Of a stretch of DNA of 64,000 nucleotides, positions 44,904 to 54,185 are shown in pieces. The position numbers and the translations under genes are program-made. Within the stretch, counting starts at the first letter, position 1, and each line of letters opens with the position of its first letter. Where the stretch lies: positions 3,142,001-3,206,000 of the forward strand of contig NZ_CP147020.1 in assembly GCF_037126435.1 (NCBI RefSeq), written 5' to 3'. The notes under the pieces were generated by a model, which was given only the letters and a program-made list of their open reading frames with translations, searched no databases and was not told the DNA's origin. This DNA is from Bernardetia sp. ABR2-2B. GTDB taxonomy: Bacteria > Bacteroidota > Bacteroidia > Cytophagales > Bernardetiaceae.

Positions 44904-45012
44904 TGTTATGGTTATTTTTGTATGTCAGTCTTCCAGACTGACCATTAGGAATAAAAGCTATTTTTATGTTCAGGTAGGATGTCTAAACTACACGAGACAA
45001 ACCATAATAACA
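44904..45012. repeat. Terminal-inverted-repeat element, family E, copy 2
   Basis: GTTATGGTTATTTTTGTAT on the left and ACAAACCATAATAAC on the right match the right and left ends of the element at 10135-10244, so this copy is inverted. The internal CAGTCTTCCAGACTG hairpin and TTCAGG...GTCTAAACTAC segment also match. It fills the divergent spacer between apbE and the ABC transporter. Confidence 0.8.
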
Positions 45013-45251
45013 ATTATTGTATTTTATAGAATTGGTTAGCAAAAATACAAACTATTCGTTTAGAAGTTTTGTCTGTATTTTTATAAAATAGATTTGGATT
45101 ACTATATCTGTTAAAAAAACCTATTGCTATTCTCATTCGTTGTAGCAAAGTCTTGTTTTAATCAAAGAGTTTTAGATTGAGTTTTGATTAACTTGCAACA
45201 TATTTCAACTGTTTTAAAACTTTCTTTTGTATTACCTTCTGTATTATATAA

Positions 45252-47096
45252 ATGGCAAATTTAGAAAAATCAACTCCCAAAGGAGAAATATTTGACTGGA
45301 AAATACTCAAACGCATCTTTGTTTTTGTAAAGCCCTATCAAGGACGTTTTTATTTTATTATTTTTCTGACAGTTTTGTTAGGAGTTCTTGCCCCTGTTCG
45401 CCCTTATCTTATCAAACTTACTGTTGATGATTATATTCTTCAAAGTGATTGGGAAGGTCTAAATTTGATGCTTATTTTACTTCTAGTTTCTGCTATCGTA
45501 CAGGTTGGGGTTGAGTTTGTGCATAGCTATCTTTCGGGTTGGTTAGGGCAAAATGTAGTTCGTGATATTCGTATGCAAGTTTATAATCATTTGATGGGAA
45601 TGAAATTGTCTTTCTATGACAAAACACCCATTGGAAGGCTCGTAACTCGCAATATTTCAGACATAGAAACGCTTTCAAATATTTTTACACAAGGAATTGC
45701 AAATATTTTAGGAGATATTTTACAACTGACTTTTATCTTGGCTGCAATGCTTTATTTGGATTGGAAACTTACTTTGGTTACCCTTACCGTTTTGCCTTTT
45801 TTGCTTGTTGGAACGTATATTTTCAAAGAAAAAGTAAAAGATTCCTTTAATGATGTCCGTACTGCCGTCTCAAATCTAAATTCATTTGTGCAAGAACATG
45901 TAACAGGAATGGCAATTGTTCAGATTTTTAATAGTGAAAAACGAGAACACAAAAAATTTGAAGCCATTAATAAAGAACACCGAAGAGCAAATGTAAAGAC
46001 CGTTTTGTACTATTCATTGTATTTTCCTCTTGCCGAAATTGTGGGTGCAGCAGGAACAGGTTTAGTGGTTTGGTATGGTGCATCTAGTGTTTTGGGAGAG
46101 CGAATAGAATTAGGAACTCTGATTGCTTTCATTTTATTTTTAGCTATGTTTTTCCGTCCTATTCGTATGATTGCTGACCGTTTTAATACGCTTCAATTAG
46201 GAATTGTGAGTTCGGACAGGATTTTGAAACTCTTAGATGATGACAGCACAATTCAACACAACGGAACTTATTTTGCCAAAAATCTAAAGGGAGATATTCG
46301 TTTCGAAGAAGTTTGGTTTGCCTATAATATGGATTCTTCGAAAGGAAAGTATAATGAAAATGGAGAGTTAAATATAAAAGACAATGAAGATAAAATAAAA
46401 CCAGAATGGGTTTTGAAAGATATTACTTTTGAAGTAAAACAAGGACAAACAATTGCGATGGTAGGTGCAACAGGCGCAGGAAAATCATCTATCATCAATC
46501 TTTTGAATAAATTTTATGAAATCCAAAAAGGAGAAATTTTTATTGATGATAGAAATTTAGAAGATTATAACCTCAATTCTTTACGCCAACATATTGGGGT
46601 TGTTTTGCAAGACGTTTTCCTTTTTTCAGGAACGATTATAGATAATATTACGCTGCGAAATCCTGCTATTCCTTTAGAAAAAGTAAAAGAGGCTGCCGAG
46701 CTTGTAGGAGCAAGAGAGTTTATCGAAAAACTTCCAAACGGTTTTTATTATGATGTGCAAGAAAGAGGAGCAACACTTTCTGTCGGACAAAGACAGCTCA
46801 TTTCTTTTGTTCGTGCGATGGTTTATGACCCTCAAATACTGATTCTTGATGAAGCCACTTCTTCGGTAGATTCTGAAACAGAAGAATTAATACAAAATGC
46901 CATTGATAAAATGATGGAAGGAAGAACAGCTATCGTTATTGCCCATCGTTTGGCTACTATTCAAAAGGCTGATAAAATTATGGTTTTGGATAAAGGAGAA
47001 ATAAAAGAAAGTGGTTCGCATGAAGAGCTTCTAAAACTAGGAGGATATTATAATACACTTTATGAAATGCAGTTTTTGCAGACTGAAAAAGGGTAG
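45252..47096 (+). CDS. ABC exporter half-transporter (MsbA-like, fused membrane and ATPase domains)
   Basis: The 614-residue protein has six membrane helices in residues 25-310 and an ATPase domain (about 350-605). Motifs: Walker A VGATGAGKSSIINLL (from about 404), Q-loop VVLQDVFLFSGTI, signature LSVGQRQLISF, Walker B ILILDEATSSVD with the catalytic Glu, and H-loop IAHRLAT. The linker between membrane and ATPase domains has an insertion of about 20 polar residues (SSKGKYNENGELNIKDNEDK). Substrates are likely lipids or hydrophobic molecules by family, but nothing here identifies one. It would work as a homodimer or with a partner encoded elsewhere. Confidence 0.92.
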   Translation: MANLEKSTPKGEIFDWKILKRIFVFVKPYQGRFYFIIFLTVLLGVLAPVRPYLIKLTVDDYILQSDWEGLNLMLILLLVSAIVQVGVEFVHSYLSGWLGQNVVRDIRMQVYNHLMGMKLSFYDKTPIGRLVTRNISDIETLSNIFTQGIANILGDILQLTFILAAMLYLDWKLTLVTLTVLPFLLVGTYIFKEKVKDSFNDVRTAVSNLNSFVQEHVTGMAIVQIFNSEKREHKKFEAINKEHRRANVKTVLYYSLYFPLAEIVGAAGTGLVVWYGASSVLGERIELGTLIAFILFLAMFFRPIRMIADRFNTLQLGIVSSDRILKLLDDDSTIQHNGTYFAKNLKGDIRFEEVWFAYNMDSSKGKYNENGELNIKDNEDKIKPEWVLKDITFEVKQGQTIAMVGATGAGKSSIINLLNKFYEIQKGEIFIDDRNLEDYNLNSLRQHIGVVLQDVFLFSGTIIDNITLRNPAIPLEKVKEAAELVGAREFIEKLPNGFYYDVQERGATLSVGQRQLISFVRAMVYDPQILILDEATSSVDSETEELIQNAIDKMMEGRTAIVIAHRLATIQKADKIMVLDKGEIKESGSHEELLKLGGYYNTLYEMQFLQTEKG

Positions 47097-47130
47097 AGGC
47101 TTATTAGAATTTTTCTGCTTTAGAAATAAA

Positions 47131-47168
47131 AAATCTCCGTTCATTCCTACAAGATTGAACGGAGATTT
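47131..47168. terminator. Bidirectional terminator between ABC and hflX genes
   Basis: AAATCTCCGTTCA (47131-47143) and TGAACGGAGATTT (47156-47168) are perfect complements; T runs follow on the plus strand. The genes converge. Confidence 0.9.
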
Positions 47169-47174
47169 ACTTTT

Positions 47175-48434
47175 TTACTCTTCTTCCTCTTTCTTATCAT
47201 TCTCTTCTATTATCCCATAATCCTCATTATTAAAATCTTTTGCTTCAGCATAATAATTTGGACGAACATAATTTGGATAAATCTGAAAATGACGAGCTGC
47301 AATAAGTTCAATTAGCTTGTCCTTTAGTTCTTCAATATTCTCGTTATTTGCTGCTGAAACAAAAACGGTATTCTTTTTATCACTTCCCAAATAAGAATCT
47401 TTTAGTTCTTCTAAGGTTGGAGGACAGACTAAATAGTTTTGTCCTACACTGACATCGTGCGTATAAGCATCAATTTTATTGAACACTAAAAGGGTCGGTT
47501 TGTCCGATGCTCCTAATTCTTTGAGAGTTTCTTGTACTACTCTGATATGCTCTTCGAAAGCTGGATGCGAAATATCAACTACGTGAATCAAAACATCAGC
47601 TTCTACAATTTCTTTCAACGTAGATTTGAAACTTTCGATAAGCATTGTAGGTAGTTTACGAATAAAACCAACTGTATCAGAAAGCAAAAATGGAATGCCT
47701 TGCCAAAAGACTTTACGTACCGTAGAATCAACGGTAGCAAAGAGCTTATTTTCTGCAAAGACATCAGAACCACTAAGAATTTGCATCAAAGTAGATTTAC
47801 CAACATTGGTATAACCAACCAAAGAAACACGAACTACTTTATGACGCTGTTTGCGACGAGTCTCGTCTTGTTTTTCAATTTTCTTTAATCGCTCTTTCAA
47901 AAGCGTAATTCTATCTCTGACAATACGACGGTCAGTTTCGATTTCCTTTTCACCTGCACCACGCTGACCTACACCACCACGCTGACGAGAAAGGTGAGTC
48001 CACATATTGGTAAGGCGTGGTAAAAGATATTGATAACGAGCCAGTTCTACTTGTGTACTTGCTTGTGAAGTTTGCGCTCTGTGCTTAAAGATTTCCAAAA
48101 TAAGAGTGCTTCTATCAAAAACTTGTTTGTTCTCAAATTCTTTACCTATATTTCTGACATGGCGAGGCGAAAGCTCATCATCAAAAATAACGGTATCAAT
48201 CTCTTTTGAAGCCATATATTCTTGAATTTCTTCAATCTTTCCTTTTCTTACAAAGGTCGTCGTATCAGGAGTATCTAATCGCTGTGTAAAACGATGGACA
48301 CACTGAATGCCAAGGGTTTCTGCCAAGAACTCTAACTCATCTAAATATTCTTGTGATTTTTGTAAAGTTTGTGTTTGATTTACAATTCCTACCAAAACAG
48401 CTGTTTCGGGTTTTATAGTTTCGGTTTCTAACAT
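47175..48434 (-). CDS. hflX: GTPase HflX
   Basis: HflX is a ribosome-binding GTPase that rescues stalled ribosomes after heat or antibiotic stress. The 419-residue protein has the N-terminal HflX domain (FVRKGKIEEIQEYM, VIFDDELSPRHVRNI), the loop LSRQRGGVGQRGAGEKEIETD, and a G domain with G1 VGYTNVGKSTLM, G3 LSDTVGFIRKLPTML and G4 FNKID. A short acidic tail (EENDKKEEEE) ends the protein. It is monocistronic, 243 bp from the next gene. Confidence 0.95.
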   Translation of the reverse strand: MLETETIKPETAVLVGIVNQTQTLQKSQEYLDELEFLAETLGIQCVHRFTQRLDTPDTTTFVRKGKIEEIQEYMASKEIDTVIFDDELSPRHVRNIGKEFENKQVFDRSTLILEIFKHRAQTSQASTQVELARYQYLLPRLTNMWTHLSRQRGGVGQRGAGEKEIETDRRIVRDRITLLKERLKKIEKQDETRRKQRHKVVRVSLVGYTNVGKSTLMQILSGSDVFAENKLFATVDSTVRKVFWQGIPFLLSDTVGFIRKLPTMLIESFKSTLKEIVEADVLIHVVDISHPAFEEHIRVVQETLKELGASDKPTLLVFNKIDAYTHDVSVGQNYLVCPPTLEELKDSYLGSDKKNTVFVSAANNENIEELKDKLIELIAARHFQIYPNYVRPNYYAEAKDFNNEDYGIIEENDKKEEEE

Positions 48435-48677
48435 ATATTTTTTTTATGTAAGGATATATCTATCTTGATGTTTATTGAATAATTAAACTTCGAAATTTTG
48501 AATTTTGTTTGTTTTTAAATTTATGAATCTTTCAGTCAAACAGAACACTCAATTTATAAAATTCGTTCAGTGTATTTTTTATCTTATTGTAGAGAAAAGA
48601 TATGTCCTTTCCTGAACAGTAGGTAATTTTATAAACAGTTTATATTTGGCTATTTCTACGAATGAAAATCACTAATT

Positions 48678-49448
48678 TTAACTTTTATCACGAAAAGGTG
48701 TATAAAAAAGCTCCCAAGTATTGAGTTCTACTGCACAAAGATTTCCTACTGCTCCCTTGTATTTTTGATATTTCCCCAAACTGACATAGACACAGCCATT
48801 ATCAATTGGAACAATAGCCGTTTTATTTTCCTTTGCTAGTTTTAGATTTTCTCTTATTTCTTCTAAGTTATGAACGACATGTCCGTGTACGACAGGTTTT
48901 TGATTTGTCTTGTATAAATTTCCTTTAAACTTTCTTACCCAAAGCATTGCATATGCATTTGTAAAAAGATTTTCTCCATTAAGAGGTTCATAATTTACAT
49001 CAAAACCTGCGTGTACTAAAAGACAGTTTTCTAATTCTATGTAAAAAAGCATTTCATTAAAAAACTGGGCATATTTATCTTTGATTTTTTTGTCTTTATT
49101 GATTAGTTCTTCTAAATGATTGTGAGAGAGCGTTTTTTTAGAAATTTGTTGAAGATTGTCCTCATAAAAATCAAAAAGCATTTGTTCGTGATTTCCTAAA
49201 AGTACAAGAATTTGAAAACCCTCCTTTTGCTTTTCGATAATATAATCTAAAAGTAAAATTGAATTTTTACCTCTATCAATCAAATCTCCTAAAATAAAAA
49301 GTTGGTCATCTTTTGTGAGTTTTAGAATTTCTTCTATCAAATAAATAAACGTTTTGCCACAGCCATGAATATCGCTTATGGCAAAACGTCTGCCCGTATT
49401 TTTAGTAATTTCTTTAGTGAGTAATTTTGGAAATACTTTTTTTGTCAT
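48678..49448 (-). CDS. PPP-type serine/threonine phosphatase family protein
   Basis: The 256-residue protein has the metal-site motifs of the PPP/calcineurin fold in order: SDIHGCGKTF, LGDLIDRGKNS, LLGNHEQML, LVHAGFDV and VVHGHVV. This resembles the lambda-phage-type and ApaH-like bacterial phosphatases, so it may act on proteins or on diadenosine polyphosphates. It has no export signal. Its start codon is only one base from the end of a family A palindromic element, which therefore makes up its upstream region and must carry or abut its 5' leader. Confidence 0.88.
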   Translation of the reverse strand: MTKKVFPKLLTKEITKNTGRRFAISDIHGCGKTFIYLIEEILKLTKDDQLFILGDLIDRGKNSILLLDYIIEKQKEGFQILVLLGNHEQMLFDFYEDNLQQISKKTLSHNHLEELINKDKKIKDKYAQFFNEMLFYIELENCLLVHAGFDVNYEPLNGENLFTNAYAMLWVRKFKGNLYKTNQKPVVHGHVVHNLEEIRENLKLAKENKTAIVPIDNGCVYVSLGKYQKYKGAVGNLCAVELNTWELFYTPFRDKS

Positions 49449-49449
49449 T

Positions 49450-49627
49450 GAAGTTATTTAAGAATAGAAAAAATATTTTCTGTTTGGGATCAGAATAAAG
49501 AGTTTTATTTTTTCCATAAAGTAGGGTTTGCAAACCCTACTTTATGGAAAAAACTACTGCCTTTGTTGGTGTTTTAGCGTAGCGACACCAACAAAAATAG
49601 CCATAAAATATATTCTTAAACAACTTC
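49450..49627. repeat. Palindromic element, family A, copy 3
   Basis: The ends are GAAGTTATTTAAGAATA (49450) and TATTCTTAAACAACTTC (to 49627). A perfect 46 bp palindrome with no loop lies at 49508-49553, centred on TTTGCAAA; the hairpin TTTGTTGGTG/CACCAACAAA is at 49562-49595. The right end overlaps the last codons of the upstream gene, and the left end abuts the start codon of the phosphatase gene. Confidence 0.85.
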
Positions 49628-50944
49628 ATTATTATTCTCATCATCAAAAAGAGAAATATGTTCATTCAAAGACATTGCCTTTTGTAAGTCATCAGTAGAA
49701 TCTACTTGATAAGATAAATCTTCTAATTCATCTAACAGGTGCAAATCTATATCTTCATCAGTCTGAATAGGATTTGTTTTTTGTTCTATGTCTTGATTTG
49801 TGTTTTCTTCTTGTAAGTCATTCAGACGGTGCATAATTCCCTGCAACTGCAAACGACGCTCTTTCTGAAATTTGATATTTCTCAAACGTTTATTGATTTT
49901 TTTGAAACTATTAGTACGCATTTGAGCCACTCTGATATTTTTTACTGCTGTTTCGATAAGTTGCAAACCCATTTCTATATTTTCTTCATCCAATTCTTTA
50001 TAAAAATCATCTTCCAAAATATAAGAAGTCAGATTATTTGCATTCTTAAATTCATAAATAATAATTGCATTCGGCATTTTGGCAATATCAAAAGCACTTC
50101 TGACATGATAAATTGACTTATAGATTTCCTCCAAGCTTTCCTCTAGCTTTTCAGTAAGCATTATTCCATTTTCTAACAGAGAGTTGTTTTTGGCAATCAA
50201 ATCATCCAATCTAGCAATACTTTCATCGTAAGGCTTTTTGTTTTCCTGTTGTCTTGAAGTAGTTGCCTTTGCCATACTCACTTCTTGAAATGAAATAGGA
50301 GCAATTTTTTTGTCTTTGTCTTTTGTTGTGATGTGCTTATTATAGATTTTTGAATAAGTATCTTCCAAAACGCCCAAAAATTCTTCAAAATCGCCTTCTA
50401 AAAAGAAACGATACTCAATCTCAATTCGATTTCCTCGTGCATCTGTAATTACGCATTTTGTTTCTGGGTGAAAATCTTGTGTACGTGTATTAGGACGCTC
50501 AAAAAGAATTGTAGCCACTTCGCCTCGCCTTCTCCTATATCTACGGTGTTTTTGTCTTTCTATGAGTTCAATTTTTTTAATATCTTTCAAATCTACTCGT
50601 ATAGAATCATTATTTGCACCTCTCTGGACTTCTAAATATTTATTAGTGAGCCGAATGGCTTTTATCTGTTTTGTCCAATACTCTTTTACTAGTGGAATTA
50701 GAATCGAAACAGCCACAAAACACAATAAAATCTTAAAAAAAAGAGGCATCCAAATCATACTGTAAGCAAAAGTAAGCCCCATGACGAGTTTTCCTATAAA
50801 AATATTACTCATCGGACGCATCGTATTCAACTCATATACAGATTCTTTGGAATAGGTAGAAGTGTAAGGCGAATTATAACTTGGAACATAAGGCTTACTC
50901 TCGTTTCTATGAGAGGAGTTAAAATCATTTATAAAATCTTTCAT
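49616..50944 (-). CDS. Membrane protein with PH-like domain and helical C-terminus
   Basis: I do not recognise this 442-residue protein. After a disordered Ser/Tyr-rich start come two adjacent membrane helices (about 47-86, IGKLVMGLTFAYSMIWMPLF, KILLCFVAVSILIPLVKEY), then a bacterial PH-like domain (about 92-185: IKAIRLTNKYLEVQRG, DLKDIKKIELIERQ, FEEFLGVLEDTYSKIY). Residues 240-385 are helical with coiled-coil character (DESIARLDDLIAKNNSLLEN), and the acidic tail ends DENNNEVV. The last four residues and the stop codon (GAA GTT GTT TAA) are exactly the end of the adjacent family A element, so the C-terminus may have been reset by its insertion. Confidence 0.7.
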   Translation of the reverse strand: MKDFINDFNSSHRNESKPYVPSYNSPYTSTYSKESVYELNTMRPMSNIFIGKLVMGLTFAYSMIWMPLFFKILLCFVAVSILIPLVKEYWTKQIKAIRLTNKYLEVQRGANNDSIRVDLKDIKKIELIERQKHRRYRRRRGEVATILFERPNTRTQDFHPETKCVITDARGNRIEIEYRFFLEGDFEEFLGVLEDTYSKIYNKHITTKDKDKKIAPISFQEVSMAKATTSRQQENKKPYDESIARLDDLIAKNNSLLENGIMLTEKLEESLEEIYKSIYHVRSAFDIAKMPNAIIIYEFKNANNLTSYILEDDFYKELDEENIEMGLQLIETAVKNIRVAQMRTNSFKKINKRLRNIKFQKERRLQLQGIMHRLNDLQEENTNQDIEQKTNPIQTDEDIDLHLLDELEDLSYQVDSTDDLQKAMSLNEHISLFDDENNNEVV

Positions 50945-51426
50945 ACTATAATTTTTTATGACTTAGGTTTTGCGAATTAAGTTTTATCTAAAAAATGACC
51001 TAAGATATTTAAAGGAAAAGGACTTATTTCATTGCTCTTGTTTTCTGATAGTTGTATTTTGTTTCTAAGAAGAATACTATTTAAACCAATTTTATTTCAC
51101 TACTTAATATAGCGATTTATTTTCAAAAATGAATAATATACACTTGTTTTTTATAAAAATAAATGAGCAAAGTTACTATTAATCAGTACGCTAGAAAGAG
51201 AGTATAAGTTACTTAAAATCTGTTGTAGATTATTAAATTTCTCCATACTACTAGACATTTTACTAAATAGGTCAGTCCTAAAGGACAGACCGTCTATTAA
51301 AAACTAAGTATACTTGACTACAAACGGTCTGCTCTACGAGGCTGACCTATACAAAAATAAAGAATCAATAGTTTGTGTCTAGTTGTATAAAATTTTTCAT
51401 AAGTCAATCTATAAGTACAATTATTT
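50945..51426. other. Spacer holding a family G element
   Basis: Between the membrane-protein gene start (50944) and the GT-C-type gene end (51427) lie 482 bases. Apart from the element at 51245-51388 it is plain AT-rich sequence; I see no gene, RNA or clear terminator. Confidence 0.5.
51245..51388. repeat. Terminal-inverted-repeat element, family G, copy 2
   Basis: Ends ATACTACTAGACA (51245) and TGTCTAGTTGTAT (to 51388). It matches copy 1 at 39218 nearly base for base but holds 13 extra bases (TCCTAAAGGACAG after GTCAG), which form the hairpin GTCCT/AGGAC between short CAG direct repeats. Confidence 0.85.
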
Positions 51427-52644
51427 TTAGTTCCAAAAAATAATATTTTTAAGCGTTCGCAGGAAAGGATAAATAAGCCATAGAAAAGCAATTCCATATT
51501 TCAGATAATCCTTGAGTTTAATTTTATCCAAAACGAAGGCTATCAAAATACACAAAAAAGGGTAAATAATTGCCAAAAAACGCTCTGCATCTATTTTCAT
51601 TCCTGCTCTGCTCAGAAGCATTCCAATTAAGTAAAAGAAAGTTATCCAAAAAATAAACAGAACAAACTTTGTATTTTTGAGTGGTCGCTCGTGGGGACAC
51701 AAGCAACGGTTTGTTTTAGAAAAATAACTTATCATTGCTCGTGTTGCCAAGAGTGATAGTATGAACACAAAAAAAAGTAATAAAAAAAACCGAATTTCTA
51801 AAGGAATAGAAGGAGGAAACAACCAACGACTCAGAATATCGCCATAGTTAAGACATTCTTCTGAAAAGGTTCGTAAGGCAAGGTTATAAATTGTATTAAA
51901 GTTTCCTTGTGTTTTGATTTTGGCGTGAAGCCACCAAAGAAAAATGGGAAAAATAGAGGAGAATGAGAAATAAATTAGAGACTTAAAATATATATTTTTC
52001 CATAAAAAAGGATTTACAAGATTTACTTTGTTTTTAATCAGAACTGGAAAAATATAAAGTAAAATAATTCCACTATTTATTCCAATCACAAAATAAAGTC
52101 CTGCATTTCGCATAGCACAAAAAAGAAAGCCAAAGAGACAAAATAAGAGTAGCTTCTGATTTGTATTTGCTTCTTTAAAATAATAAAAAATCCAAACACA
52201 GCCCATCAAAAACAGCAAAAAAGGAGGTTCTGACCAAACAAAATGATGGATAAGGTAAAGAGGTGTTGCAGAAGCGAAAGCTAAAATAACCCACCATTTT
52301 ATAATTGTTTTTTGAAATAACTTTTGAGTTAAATCAAAATAAAAAACATAAGTACCTAGAATGCAGAGTAGATTTAGAAAAACAGAATCTTTAAAAAGAA
52401 GAAGTAGAAAAGGAAAGCCTAATGCCCAAGCAATATAAGGTTGAGCATCTTTTTGAATAAAATCATAATTTAGAATTAAATTTTCGGCTGTTTTGAGATA
52501 ATGAAACGAGTCGTGCGTTTTAGCTACTCCTTCTCCTTTATAGGTACTCCAAATTTGAAAAAGAAGTACAATCAAAAATCCGATTAGAAAACGAATTTTT
52601 GAATTAGAAGCCAAATCTTTGAAAGAAGAGAAATTAAGAAACAT
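51427..52644 (-). CDS. Polytopic membrane protein, GT-C glycosyltransferase-like
   Basis: The 405-residue protein has about nine to ten membrane helices. After the first helix comes an acidic-histidine loop (VAKTHDSFHYLKTAENLI), resembling the catalytic first loop of GT-C enzymes that use lipid-linked sugars; further features are WSEPPFLLFLMGCVWIFY and RAGMKIDAERFLAIIYPFL. The family call is inferred from this layout. A loop at about 312-322 (NRCLCPHER) is encoded by a 26 bp sequence that also occurs, inverted, in the spacer before nadE at 40056, so part of the gene is repeat-derived. No partner genes for glycan synthesis adjoin it. Confidence 0.7.
   Translation of the reverse strand: MFLNFSSFKDLASNSKIRFLIGFLIVLLFQIWSTYKGEGVAKTHDSFHYLKTAENLILNYDFIQKDAQPYIAWALGFPFLLLLFKDSVFLNLLCILGTYVFYFDLTQKLFQKTIIKWWVILAFASATPLYLIHHFVWSEPPFLLFLMGCVWIFYYFKEANTNQKLLLFCLFGFLFCAMRNAGLYFVIGINSGIILLYIFPVLIKNKVNLVNPFLWKNIYFKSLIYFSFSSIFPIFLWWLHAKIKTQGNFNTIYNLALRTFSEECLNYGDILSRWLFPPSIPLEIRFFLLLFFVFILSLLATRAMISYFSKTNRCLCPHERPLKNTKFVLFIFWITFFYLIGMLLSRAGMKIDAERFLAIIYPFLCILIAFVLDKIKLKDYLKYGIAFLWLIYPFLRTLKNIIFWN
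51685..51710. repeat. Repeat core inside the membrane-protein coding region
   Basis: This 26 bp segment is the inverse of 40056-40081 with two mismatches. It is translated in frame as about nine residues of a loop between membrane helices. Confidence 0.7.
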
Positions 52645-52823
52645 AAATTATAGAAATAGAAAAGAGTAAAATAAACTTATCAAATCTTATTGAAGCAATA
52701 AAAAAACAATGCTATAAAATACGTTCCTTTTTTGTAAATTGCCTATAAATATAACTACTACAAAAAAATAAGTAAAGACAGGAGTCAATACAAATAGAGT
52801 ACAAATTACTCTTTCTATATATT

Positions 52824-54077
52824 ATGCCAGGAAAAACTACCGAAACATTAAACGAATTAGAACTCAAAAAAATTGAGTTAGATTCACTTATCGATATTAT
52901 AAAATCTATCAACGGAAATATTGCCGAGCAGGATTTGTACCGTACTTTTATGTTTACGTTGCGCTCTTATCCACATATCTCAAAAATGACCTTGTATGTC
53001 TTAGATGAAGATACAGAAGTAGATGCTAGTAGAAATAAGTGGTTTAATAAAGAAAGTTTTGGTACGTTAGCCAATTATAGAGATGTGCTTTTGCCTAATG
53101 AAATTTTAGAGATTCATAAAGTTTCTCCGACTACTCATTTTAATCATCTGAAACCCTTCAACGAATTTTGTTTCATCATACCAATCCATCATAAAGATGA
53201 AGTTTTGGCATATCTTTTTTTAGGTAGAGCCTATGATAATTTATTAGAAGAAGATTTAGATTTGCCTTTTATTCAAGCACTTAGTGATATTATAATTGTT
53301 GCTGTGGAGAATAAAAAAATGGCAAGAAAGCAGAAAATACAAGAAGCGTTTAATCGTCAGTTAGAAATTGCGAGTGAAGTACAAGCATTACTTTTGCCAA
53401 AGCATTTGCCAAATGAAGACAACTTTAGTGTAGTGGCAAGTTATTATCCTCATCATAATGTAGGAGGAGATTATTACGATTATATTCAAATTAATGAAAA
53501 TGAGTTTCTGCTTTGTGTAGCTGATGTTTCAGGAAAAGGGTTTCCTGCTGCTATCTTGATGTCAAACTTTCAAGCTGCTCTGCGTACGATGGCACGTCAG
53601 ACCATCGATTTAAAGAAAATTGTAGAAGAACTCAATCACTTAATTCTTCAAAATTCGGGTGGAGGGCATTTTATTACAGCCTTCTTTTTCTTATATAATA
53701 AAGAAGAAAAAACAGCAGTTTATATCAATGCAGGACATAATGCACCTATTTTGATGCTTGATGCTCATCATACTCAACACTTAGAAGAAGGCACAACTAT
53801 TTTAGGAACTTTTGATACGCTTCCTTTTCTTACAGTTGCAACTATAAATGATTTAAACGACTTCTTGATTTTTTGTTACACAGATGGTTTTACCGAAACG
53901 GCAGCCGAAGATGGAGAAGAATTTGGAGAAGAAAAACTATTAGAAGGAGTAAAAGAAAATTTTGACCATTCGCATCAAGAACTTCACGAGCGTTTGTTTG
54001 ATAAGCTACATCTTTTTAAAGGAAGTACACCTTATCCAGATGATATTACGTTGCTTTCTTGTAGAGTGAAAAAATAG
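52824..54077 (+). CDS. GAF-SpoIIE (PP2C-type) serine phosphatase
   Basis: The 417-residue protein is soluble: a short coiled-coil start, a GAF-like domain (about 25-165) and a SpoIIE/PP2C domain (about 190-415). The linker has the coiled-coil QLEIASEVQALLLPKHLP that commonly precedes SpoIIE domains. Metal-binding aspartates are in VGGDYYDYIQI, LLCVADVSGKG and YPDDITLLSC, with NAGHNAPILML and FCYTDGFTETA between. Such enzymes dephosphorylate anti-anti-sigma factors in partner-switching systems; none is nearby. The next gene is a TPR protein in the same direction. Confidence 0.9.
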   Translation: MPGKTTETLNELELKKIELDSLIDIIKSINGNIAEQDLYRTFMFTLRSYPHISKMTLYVLDEDTEVDASRNKWFNKESFGTLANYRDVLLPNEILEIHKVSPTTHFNHLKPFNEFCFIIPIHHKDEVLAYLFLGRAYDNLLEEDLDLPFIQALSDIIIVAVENKKMARKQKIQEAFNRQLEIASEVQALLLPKHLPNEDNFSVVASYYPHHNVGGDYYDYIQINENEFLLCVADVSGKGFPAAILMSNFQAALRTMARQTIDLKKIVEELNHLILQNSGGGHFITAFFFLYNKEEKTAVYINAGHNAPILMLDAHHTQHLEEGTTILGTFDTLPFLTVATINDLNDFLIFCYTDGFTETAAEDGEEFGEEKLLEGVKENFDHSHQELHERLFDKLHLFKGSTPYPDDITLLSCRVKK

Positions 54078-54185
54078 TGTTGATAGTTTAGAACATTTTA
54101 ATGAATGTATTTTACGAAATAATATTCTGCTTTTGTCAGACTTATTCTAATCAAAGGTAATTTTATGTGCTTAAAGCTAATACTT

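Noticed and set aside
44904-45012. Possible tRNA or riboswitch by its hairpins
   Set aside because: There is no T-loop GGTTCGA-type signature or acceptor end, and the sequence matches the element at 10135.
49508-49553. Reading the 46 bp palindrome as a terminator of the membrane-protein gene
   Set aside because: It has the A/T flanks for it and may act so, but it occurs as part of a dispersed element, in both orientations and unrelated to gene ends at 8483.
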